Below, piece after piece: positions 1 to 5,236 of a stretch of 5,236 nucleotides of DNA; position 1 is the first letter of the stretch; each line of letters starts with the position of its first letter. Source of the DNA: Alphaproteobacteria bacterium (lineage in GTDB: Bacteria > Pseudomonadota > Alphaproteobacteria > Sphingomonadales > Sphingomonadaceae). The stretch lies in the NCBI GenBank assembly GCA_016650315.1, contig JAENVZ010000258.1, forward strand, positions 1-5,236. Direction: 5' to 3'. The notes under the pieces are model-generated. The model saw only the letters and a program-made list of their open reading frames with translations, was not told the origin of the DNA and searched no databases. Position numbers and translations under genes: made by a program.

Positions 1-156
1 ATTGGCCCGCATCTTGGCAATGCCCTGAAGGGCGGCGGCGCGAGGAAAAGCGATATTGCCAGCATTATTGGCCGATGCGAGATTGCCGGGGCTAAGACCC
101 GCATAATTATGGCTGGGGCCGATCAATCCATCAAAATTGATTTCCCGAAGTGGCAT
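1..156 (-). CDS. astB: N-succinylarginine dihydrolase, N-terminal 52 residues (partial at window edge)
   Basis: AstB is a cytosolic enzyme and catalyses step two of the arginine succinyltransferase pathway: N2-succinylarginine plus water gives N2-succinylornithine, CO2 and ammonia. The minus strand opens with ATG at 156-154 and stays open to base 1. The first residues read [20 protein letters not shown], followed by LSPGNLAS and, near residues 38-50, [13 protein letters not shown]. This closely follows the N-terminus of E. coli AstB as I remember it ([21 protein letters not shown], then NPRLAAKQGLLKMK). The family is about 440 residues, so roughly 88% of the gene, including the catalytic Cys/His region, lies outside the window. 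The start is 15 nt after the stop of the coiled-coil gene on the same strand. The purine-rich GAGGGGGTAAGG overlapping that stop is the only Shine-Dalgarno candidate and sits rather far from the ATG. Read-through transcription from upstream is possible. The family identification is strong; intactness cannot be judged. Confidence 0.9.
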   Translation of the reverse strand, partial: MPLREINFDGLIGPSHNYAGLSPGNLASANNAGNIAFPRAAALQGIAKMRAN

Positions 157-171
157 GATCGCGGCGCGGCC

Positions 172-2514
172 TTACCCCCTCAGCCGTTCAATCGCCTGCG
201 CCAACGCGACATAGAGCTTGCCCATGTCGGATGAAAGCAACGTCACGGCCAGGGCGCTGCCATCACGAGTGGCCAAAATCTGCCGCAGCATGGCTTCAAA
301 ATCATGAATATAGCGGTTCACATATTCACGGAAATCGGCATCCTGATCGTAATGATGCGCAATTTCGCGCGCTTCGCCGCCGTCGAGCAACTTGACCGCC
401 CGACGAGTGAAAACGCCACGATCCCCCTTCAGATAGGCGGCCCAGCTGGAGTCCGCGACTTCATTGGACAGGATTTTGCCGACATCGATGGCTGTGCTGT
501 TGAGGGCCTCGATCAGTACAGCGACGCGACGGGCAAAATTATCCTTGTCGCGGTCTTCCGCCTCTTGACGGGCATCGTCAATGCGTCGTTCGACGCTGGC
601 GCTGGTATCGGCGATGGTCAGCATTTGCCGCATCAGCCGGTCCGTCGCCTGATGCGCTGCTGCCAATGCAGATTCCGCGACCGTAGCGATCTGTTCCATC
701 TGAGCCGCAACCTTGTGCGCGACGGCATCTTCAAGCGCCTTCTGGCTGGCCTTGCCCAACGCATCTGCGGCTTCCGGTATCGTCCTGGCCAATGCCTGCC
801 GCGCGCGTTCTGCGGCCTGTTCAGCGGTATCCTTGACCCGCAACAGAGCGTCGATCAGCTTTGGCCCGGACTGGTCGGCCAATTGCACCGCCTGCACATC
901 GGCGCCTGCGATGGCATTGCCCAGTTTTTCGACCTCTATCCGATTGGTGACCAACTGCGTCTCTGCGCTTGCCAGCCATTCCTTCAACGCAACCGCTTGC
1001 GTCCTGATCATTTCTTCGGCTTCATGCACTCGGCCCAGTATGGCTTCGGTTACAGCTTCCAGTTTTTCGGCATCGGGCGATGCGCTGGCCAAAATCGCCA
1101 AACTCTTGTCCATCCGCTCATCGAGACGGCCAAGCGCCAGCGGCAAGGTCTCGTCGAGTTCGCGGGCGCTGGAATCCAGAGCCAGCAACAGCGATTCGGA
1201 CCGGCTGATCAACCCTTCTGCTGTCACGTTGCCGCTAGCGAGGGCGCGTTCCATCCGCTCAGCTTCCTGTGCGAGCGTTGCCATCGCGTCGCCCAAACGC
1301 TGATTGCGTGCGATCCCGTCATTTTCTAGCGTAGCGAAGCGTTCGGAAAGCCCCGCCAAGCCCGATTCCAGCCCCTCGGTCAGATGCCCTGCGACGCCAG
1401 TTTGATCCTGCAACAACACATCGATTTCGCGCAACCGTGTCTCGATTTGCGAGACATTGTTCAAAAACCCTCCGGTCGCATCTGTTCCTATGGCTGAAAT
1501 CGCCGCGCGTGACTGGTCGATCATCAGGCCCAGGGCTTCAGCCTGAGCATCAAGGCCCTTGCGGCTCGCGTCCACGCCATCGCGTGCACGGCCAAGTGCT
1601 GCGTCGATCCTTTCGGTTGCCATCACTGTCATGTCGTCAATTTCGCCGGTTACGGCTCTGGTCGATTCCTGCAAATGCTGCAACTGGCCAGACAGAACCT
1701 GCGTGGCGCCTAGCGTTTCGCTCTTCGCCCGCTCGGTAAGCGATGCGATGGCTTCCAATTCGACCTGCATCAGGGTTGCCTGTTCAAGTGCGGCGGCCCC
1801 GCTGGCGCTGATTTCGCGCGCCACAGCTATGACCTGAGCCTCTGCATGGGGCAGGCTGTCGTTCAGCGCTGTCAAATTGGCCGTAATGATCGATCCCGCT
1901 TTTTCGAGACCTTGTGATTTTTCCTCCGCCAATTGCATCTGACCAATTAGTTCATTGGCGGAATCGCGCATTTGGGCAGCGGAATGCATGCCAAACTCCT
2001 GTAACAGGCGCGCCTGTTCGGCCAATTCGCCACGTGCCGCGATCAATTGCTCGCGCATGTTGGCAAGCCGGATTTCCAGCTTCTGGCTTTCGGTGCGGAG
2101 CAGGTTGGCGGCATCGCCGAAACGACGCATTTCCGAGCGGCTGTTGCGCATCGCAAGCAGGTAAGCCAGCGCAATCAGGATGAGCGGAATTGAAGCGGTG
2201 GTGATTATGCCCGGCATGTTGGCAAGGCTTGGCGGGGCAAAGCCGGCACCCAGCAGGAACCATCCGTAGAATATTATCCAAACCAGTGCCGCGATGATGG
2301 CGGCCACCCGAATCATCAGTGTCAGCCCAGAGGAAGCATCAAGCAAATCTGCATCCATGATATCTTCGGCCAGAATATCCCTGGAAAGCAGGTTTTCTGA
2401 CAGTGTTTCAACTACTGTTTCCACACTTTCGCCTACAGCTTCAGACTGCATAACCCCATGATCGGGCTTTGGCTTGTCGCGCCAAAGGCCGACGATCTTT
2501 GTATCCCCAGACAT
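172..2514 (-). CDS. membrane-anchored long coiled-coil protein, TipN-like polarity factor candidate
   Basis: The 780-residue protein has four parts. Residues 1-60 are cytoplasmic and acidic (ETVVETLSENLLSRDILAEDI region). Two hydrophobic helices follow at about 64-88 and 101-122, separated by a short Gly/Pro-rich loop. From about 123 to 655 lies a very long Ala/Glu/Gln/Leu-rich region with heptad-like spacing and few prolines, predicted as coiled coil. The last 125 residues (about 656-780) are a different, probably globular or helical domain, with NFARRVAVLIEALNSTAID, KILSNEV, AAYLKGDRGVFTRRAV and REYVNRYIHDFEAML. Two N-terminal membrane helices followed by a large cytoplasmic coiled coil is the architecture of Caulobacter TipN, the new-pole/birth-scar marker, which is about 880 residues. 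That match rests on architecture only, so no symbol is given. Chemoreceptor-like or RmuC/Smc-like labels are alternatives, but no MCP signalling hairpin or Walker motif is visible. The ATG at 2514 has no clear Shine-Dalgarno; Met22 is a fallback start. It is divergent from the HPt gene and upstream of astB. Being a real gene is near certain; the function is tentative. Confidence 0.85.
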   Translation of the reverse strand: MSGDTKIVGLWRDKPKPDHGVMQSEAVGESVETVVETLSENLLSRDILAEDIMDADLLDASSGLTLMIRVAAIIAALVWIIFYGWFLLGAGFAPPSLANMPGIITTASIPLILIALAYLLAMRNSRSEMRRFGDAANLLRTESQKLEIRLANMREQLIAARGELAEQARLLQEFGMHSAAQMRDSANELIGQMQLAEEKSQGLEKAGSIITANLTALNDSLPHAEAQVIAVAREISASGAAALEQATLMQVELEAIASLTERAKSETLGATQVLSGQLQHLQESTRAVTGEIDDMTVMATERIDAALGRARDGVDASRKGLDAQAEALGLMIDQSRAAISAIGTDATGGFLNNVSQIETRLREIDVLLQDQTGVAGHLTEGLESGLAGLSERFATLENDGIARNQRLGDAMATLAQEAERMERALASGNVTAEGLISRSESLLLALDSSARELDETLPLALGRLDERMDKSLAILASASPDAEKLEAVTEAILGRVHEAEEMIRTQAVALKEWLASAETQLVTNRIEVEKLGNAIAGADVQAVQLADQSGPKLIDALLRVKDTAEQAAERARQALARTIPEAADALGKASQKALEDAVAHKVAAQMEQIATVAESALAAAHQATDRLMRQMLTIADTSASVERRIDDARQEAEDRDKDNFARRVAVLIEALNSTAIDVGKILSNEVADSSWAAYLKGDRGVFTRRAVKLLDGGEAREIAHHYDQDADFREYVNRYIHDFEAMLRQILATRDGSALAVTLLSSDMGKLYVALAQAIERLRG

Positions 2515-2560
2515 GATCGACTATGTATCATGTTTTGGACAATCGGAAACCGGAGATTTC

Positions 2561-2576
2561 GCAACGCTTCATTAAC
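2561..2576 (+). promoter_or_regulatory. degenerate CtrA-like box in the divergent intergenic region
   Basis: The sequence reads GCAA, seven bases, then TTAAC. It compares with the alphaproteobacterial CtrA consensus TTAA-N7-TTAAC with a perfect right half and a 2-of-4 left half. It lies between the divergent coiled-coil and HPt-like genes, 47 bp upstream of the coiled-coil ATG and 23 bp upstream of the HPt ATG, so it could act on either. No convincing -35/-10 pair was found in the region. The call depends on one half-site and is weak alone; a similar element at 4259-4274 gives modest support. Confidence 0.2.
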
Positions 2577-2599
2577 CCAACCGATGGTATTGGTATGAA

Positions 2600-2902
2600 A
2601 TGTCCTATGATCCCGGAGCCTTGGATGCCGCGCTGGCCGCGGCTGTGGGGGACGACCCCGCACTGGTCGCCGACCTGCGCTATGCATTTCTGGAAAGTGC
2701 GCAGCGGCAGGTCGATCTGCTCAATCGAGCGCGTTGCGACGCCAATTGGCAAATTGCGGCCTGGCGCTTGAAAGGGCTGGCCGCCAGTTTCGGTGTGGTT
2801 GGCTTGATGAGTCTGGCCGAAGAGGCGGCAAGAAGCGTTCCGGGTGATCCAGGAATGCTGCGTAAATTGAAATCGGCCATCGCGGGTTTCGAAATCGCCT
2901 GA
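2600..2902 (+). CDS. HPt-fold protein lacking the phospho-accepting histidine (pseudo-HPt)
   Basis: This is a 100-residue, all-helical, soluble protein. HPt domains relay phosphate between histidine kinases and response regulators through a histidine in a motif of the form HxLKG, followed by small residues, FG and a Leu-Ala-Glu helix. Here residues 53-77 show A-A-W-R-L-K-G-L-A-A-S-F-G-V and then LMSLAEEAA. The whole motif is preserved, including Lys58 and Gly59, but Trp55 (codon TGG at 2762-2764) occupies the histidine position and no other histidine is nearby. Phosphotransfer by the standard route is therefore not expected. A role as a binding, decoy or scaffold module is inference. The preceding helices (about 5-48) fit the DPxLVxDLxxxFLESAxxxxxxL pattern of HPt N-terminal helices. 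The start is ATG at 2600; the ribosome site is weak. The next gene starts about 90 nt downstream on the same strand with no T-run terminator between them, so co-transcription is plausible. Confidence 0.75.
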   Translation: MSYDPGALDAALAAAVGDDPALVADLRYAFLESAQRQVDLLNRARCDANWQIAAWRLKGLAASFGVVGLMSLAEEAARSVPGDPGMLRKLKSAIAGFEIA

Positions 2903-2982
2903 TCCACTGACATTTACGACCTGAAATACTTGCAATCCCACCTATGGGTTGCGAAGAGGGCAGTCTTCATGGACCATTGACC

Positions 2983-2987
2983 GGGGA
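2983..2987 (+). promoter_or_regulatory. Shine-Dalgarno candidate that favours the TTG start at 2994
   Basis: GGGGA lies 6 nt before the in-frame TTG at 2994. The longer in-frame start, TTG at 2949, has no purine-rich stretch ahead of it and falls within a small imperfect hairpin. The 2994 start gives a protein beginning MSFAAVISAS, without the uncharacteristic RRGQSSWTIDRGC leader. Confidence 0.4.
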
Positions 2988-2993
2988 TGCGTC

Positions 2994-4244
2994 TTGTCTT
3001 TCGCGGCTGTCATTTCTGCAAGTGCCACTGTCGACCATGATGACGGGTTGCTGCGTGCAACCCTGATCTTTGCCGGGCAAACACTGGTGGAATATCAGGC
3101 TCGGCAGGCGGCAGAGGCTGGCGCAGGGCATATTTCGATTCATGTCAGCGCTATTTCTGCTGCATTGTCGCAGTCGGTCGATCGCCTGACCGCTGACGGC
3201 ATCAATGTCTCGCTGGTCCGTAGCACGGCTGAATTGCGCCAGACTATTCCACCCGATACCGACATCCTGCTGATCGGGGACGGCATCATTGCAGCGCAAT
3301 CCTGGTATGCAGAGATTGCGCGTCGGGCGGCACCAGTCCTTCTGGTCGTCAACGACCGCGTGACGGAACCGGAATTTGAACGGATCGACGCGCAACATCG
3401 CTGGGCTGGCCTCGCGCGCCTTAATTTCCGGCATATGATGGATACGCTCGATACACTGGTCGTTTTGGCGGACTGGGATTTGCAATCAACACTTTTGCGT
3501 CATGCTGTGCAGACGGACCCCGTTCGTCTGGTGGTAAACGATGACGCTCTGTTCAAAGGCGAAATCATTCTTGTCGGGACACAGGCCGCAGCGGATGCAG
3601 CCGAACGGTATTCTCTGACGACGGGGTCGATTCCGGCCACTGGTCTTGGATGGGTGGAGCGGTATCTTTTTGTTCCGCTGGCCGATTGGACCATCCCGGC
3701 GCTGTTGCGACGGCAAGTGCCGCCTGTTCCCTTGCGGACCGGTGCGTTCGCACTTTCGGCGGCAGGGCTGGTCATTGCAAGCTATGGCTTGACCTGGCCT
3801 GCATTGCTGTTCTTTATCCTGGGTCTCGTGGTTGATACTGTTGCAGTCGGCATGGCGAAAAGTGCGAGGAGACGTGTACAGTCGTGGTGGCGCGACCTTA
3901 TATGCCCCGTATTGGCGTTGCTGGGGTTGGTCCTGCTGGGTTCGCATTGGCGGGTTGATCAGGTTAGCGGTGTATTTACCGGCTTTTATCTGGCCGCATT
4001 GATCACCATCGTTGAACTCGCGATTCGAACAGGCAAGGCACCACACATGCGTGCCTGGATGATATGCAGCCTGGGCACGGCATTGATGATATTGCTTTTT
4101 TTCAGGCTGGCCGGGGCGCTGGACATCGGATTTGCCGCCGTCACATTTTATGCGCTGGCGAGTGTGGCAATGATCGTCTTTGCCCGGGCAGTACCGGATA
4201 ATCCGCAAACAGCCATTCGGGGAAAAGACATTCATCCTGCATGA
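2994..4244 (+). CDS. membrane protein: degenerate nucleotidyltransferase fused to a degenerate CDP-alcohol phosphatidyltransferase domain
   Basis: With a TTG start at 2994 the protein has 416 residues; the frame stays open to TTG 2949 (431 residues). Residues about 20-200 resemble a GT-A/nucleotidyltransferase fold. LIFAGQTLVEYQARQAAEAGAGHI matches the GGKPLIEYQLRxLAEAG segment of sugar-phosphate nucleotidyltransferases, and DTDILLIGDGII matches their central GD strand. The N-terminal nucleotide-binding loop (LAAGxGxR...K) is absent. Residues about 219-250 (WVERYLFVPLADW, LLRRQVPPVPLRT) resemble the lead-in of CDP-alcohol phosphatidyltransferases and are followed by five or six membrane helices (about 250-266, 267-288, 302-317, 327-345, 354-374, 376-399). 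The expected DxxDGxxAR(x8)GxxxDxxxD site aligns with D281-TVAVGMAK, keeping the first Asp and the Ala but losing the second Asp, the Gly and the Arg, with at best one later Asp (D301). Order and length recall bifunctional IPCT/DIPPS enzymes of inositol-lipid and compatible-solute synthesis. With both sites eroded, catalysis is doubtful and the substrate unknown. The next gene follows after 52 nt. Confidence 0.7.
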   Translation: MSFAAVISASATVDHDDGLLRATLIFAGQTLVEYQARQAAEAGAGHISIHVSAISAALSQSVDRLTADGINVSLVRSTAELRQTIPPDTDILLIGDGIIAAQSWYAEIARRAAPVLLVVNDRVTEPEFERIDAQHRWAGLARLNFRHMMDTLDTLVVLADWDLQSTLLRHAVQTDPVRLVVNDDALFKGEIILVGTQAAADAAERYSLTTGSIPATGLGWVERYLFVPLADWTIPALLRRQVPPVPLRTGAFALSAAGLVIASYGLTWPALLFFILGLVVDTVAVGMAKSARRRVQSWWRDLICPVLALLGLVLLGSHWRVDQVSGVFTGFYLAALITIVELAIRTGKAPHMRAWMICSLGTALMILLFFRLAGALDIGFAAVTFYALASVAMIVFARAVPDNPQTAIRGKDIHPA

Positions 4245-4258
4245 TTTATGCATTGCGG

Positions 4259-4274
4259 TTTAGTGCAAATTAAC
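4259..4274 (+). promoter_or_regulatory. CtrA-like box upstream of the DUF2336 gene
   Basis: TTTA, seven bases, TTAAC matches the CtrA consensus TTAA-N7-TTAAC at 8 of 9 fixed positions. It ends 22 nt before the ATG at 4297, in a 52-nt intergenic gap. CtrA is a cell-cycle and motility response regulator found across alphaproteobacteria including sphingomonads. The short distance to the start codon leaves little room for a promoter downstream of it, so it could equally be a repressing site or chance. No -10 element was recognised. Confidence 0.3.
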
Positions 4275-4296
4275 CACACAGCCTTACATTGAAGCC

Positions 4297-5202
4297 ATGA
4301 CCGCCAGTAATCATCAGCCGGATGGAGGACGACCCTCCCGTTCCAGCGGCGTTTTTGCGCCCGGAGGACACGATGCGGCGCACCTGTCGCGGCATATGCT
4401 GGACCTGACTGATCTGTTCCGTGCTAATGACCAGAAAATGCCCGATGCCATGGTGACGGAGATGCGCCGCCACCTGGAAGGGTGCGTCACTACGGTTGAA
4501 ACCGGCATGCTTTTCGATCTTCGGGTAAAGGCGGCCAATGTCGCCTCACTGTTACCTGATGCCGTCGACACGCTGGGGCATGGTTATAGCTGGCGCGCGA
4601 TCCAGCTTCATCCAGAACTCGCCGGACCTGAACTCGTCGCCCACATGCGTGATCGCTCCAGTATTGCTATATTGGCGCGCAAGGGCGGCAGCGTCGATGC
4701 CGAAGGCAGTGCCACCTCGGATCTTTCCTGGCTACTGGACGACCCTGATCGAGACATAGCGGACACGGCTCTGGCACTGTTCCTGACTGAAAACCGCTGG
4801 GCGGAACCCGATCAGGAATATGTGCTAGTCCGCGCCGATGTTCCGGCCGAAATCTACAGCGAGCTTGTCTGGACAATCGCTGCCATCCTGGCTGGTTCGC
4901 TGGCCCGGACTGGAATCGCGTCTGCGCGCAAGATTGACACGTTGCTGGCGGAGGTCGTCGGCGGGATGCTGCGTCAATATGACGAGGAAAAGGGACCCTT
5001 TGCGCTCGCCATGAAACTGGCGCGAATGATCCGCGCGAAACGCGACCCGCGAGAAGGTCTCAACCAGGCCCTGCGTGAACGGCGTTATCTGTTGCTGATG
5101 GCGTTTATCGCTCTGACGCAGAATGTTCCGTTGGAACGCCTTTTCGCGTTGTTGTGCAGCGAAGACCCCGAACTGTTGCTCGCCGTCATGCGCAGGCAGG
5201 AT
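4297..5202 (+). CDS. DUF2336-family protein, 3' end lost at the contig break
   Basis: There are 302 genomic residues from ATG 4297, after which the frame runs into sequencing adapter. No signal peptide or membrane segment is seen, so it is probably cytoplasmic. The first 28 residues are a low-complexity, polar tail. Residues about 34-90 (MLDLTDLFRANDQKMPDAMV, then MRRHLEGCVTTVE) and the later LDDPDRDIADTALALFLTENRW (147-168), DVPAEIYSELVWTIAAIL (181-198) and C-terminal helical stretch with LFALLCSEDPELLLAVMRR (282-300) fit the alphaproteobacterial DUF2336 family: helical, repeat-like proteins of about 350-400 residues with no established biochemical role. The DPxIADxAxxLLxxExR and LPAELxHRLVWWVAAAL signatures I associate with the family are recognisable but divergent. 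Only the last few dozen residues are likely missing. GAAG just before the ATG is too close to be a good ribosome site; Met34 (4396) is an alternative start. It probably belongs to the plus-strand run beginning at 2600. The family call is moderate. Confidence 0.7.
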
Positions 5203-5203
5203 A

Positions 5204-5236
5204 CTGTCTCTTATACACATCTCCGAGCCCACGAGA
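5204..5236 (+). other. Illumina Nextera transposase adapter (sequencing artefact)
   Basis: Bases 5204-5222 are CTGTCTCTTATACACATCT, the reverse complement of the 19-bp Tn5 mosaic end used in Nextera libraries. They are followed immediately by CCGAGCCCACGAGA, the first 14 bases of the read-2 adapter tail. Translated on the plus strand this gives the familiar contaminant SYTHLRAHE, and on the minus strand MGSEMCIRDS, both widespread in public protein entries. The segment is untrimmed adapter at a contig end, not a genomic insertion. Genomic sequence stops at about 5203. Confidence 0.97.

Noticed and set aside
304..1329. 341-codon open frame on the plus strand, antisense to the coiled-coil gene
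   Set aside because: Its translation is rich in Cys, Arg, Gln, Phe and His without domain features, and it lies wholly inside a well-formed coiled-coil reading frame. It is a GC-driven shadow.
2535..2540. TTGGAC as a -35 element for the HPt-like gene
   Set aside because: No acceptable -10 sequence lies 16-18 bp downstream; a lone hexamer is not enough.
4238..4252. Small palindrome TGCAT-GATTT-ATGCA at the stop of the membrane protein gene, considered as a terminator
   Set aside because: The stem is only 5 bp and AT-rich, and no T run follows, so it would be too weak for intrinsic termination.
3486..4253. 255-codon open frame on the minus strand, antisense to the membrane protein gene
   Set aside because: The composition is implausible (rich in Arg, Gln, Pro, Cys and His, with no hydrophobic core), and the plus strand encodes coherent membrane helices over the same bases.
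5204..5222. Tn5 mosaic end as evidence of a natural transposon insertion
   Set aside because: It is followed by the synthetic Nextera read-2 tail at the very end of the contig, which identifies it as library adapter rather than a genomic Tn5/IS50 end.
4825..5232. 135-codon minus-strand ORF starting MGSEMCIRDS
   Set aside because: The start codon and first residues are encoded by the Nextera adapter; the rest is antisense to the DUF2336 gene.

Overview
The window looks like a contig end from an alphaproteobacterium, most likely a sphingomonad (Sphingomonadales). This rests on the moderately high GC, the DUF2336-type protein, the TipN-like coiled-coil protein and an overall protein flavour familiar from that group. 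No rRNA or other taxonomic marker is present, so the assignment is inference.

Layout. Two genes run on the minus strand: a 5'-partial astB (N-succinylarginine dihydrolase, arginine succinyltransferase pathway) at the left edge and, 15 nt upstream of it, a 780-residue membrane-anchored coiled-coil protein whose architecture resembles the polarity factor TipN. An 85-bp divergent intergenic region follows. Three genes then run on the plus strand: a 100-residue HPt-fold protein whose phospho-accepting histidine is replaced by tryptophan; a membrane protein that appears to be a degenerate nucleotidyltransferase fused to a degenerate CDP-alcohol phosphatidyltransferase; and a DUF2336-family protein. 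Both intergenic regions next to TTAACC elements (2515-2599 and 4245-4296) carry sequences resembling alphaproteobacterial CtrA boxes, at nearly the same distance from the downstream ATG. There is no gene-free stretch longer than 300 bases, and no RNA gene, mobile element or CRISPR was seen.

The last 33 bases (5204-5236) are not genomic. They match the Illumina Nextera transposase adapter (19-bp mosaic end plus the start of the read-2 tail). The DUF2336 gene therefore ends artificially at 302 genomic residues, and any protein here ending in SYTHLRAHE (plus strand) or starting MGSEMCIRDS (minus strand) is an artefact.

How the genes fit together: the four non-astB genes look structural or regulatory rather than metabolic. 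They comprise a polar-scaffold candidate, a pseudo-HPt, a fused enzyme without visible active-site residues, and a DUF2336 protein. A shared role in cell-cycle or envelope organisation is a reasonable hypothesis but is not shown by the sequence. astB is probably an unrelated neighbour transcribed in the same direction as the coiled-coil gene.
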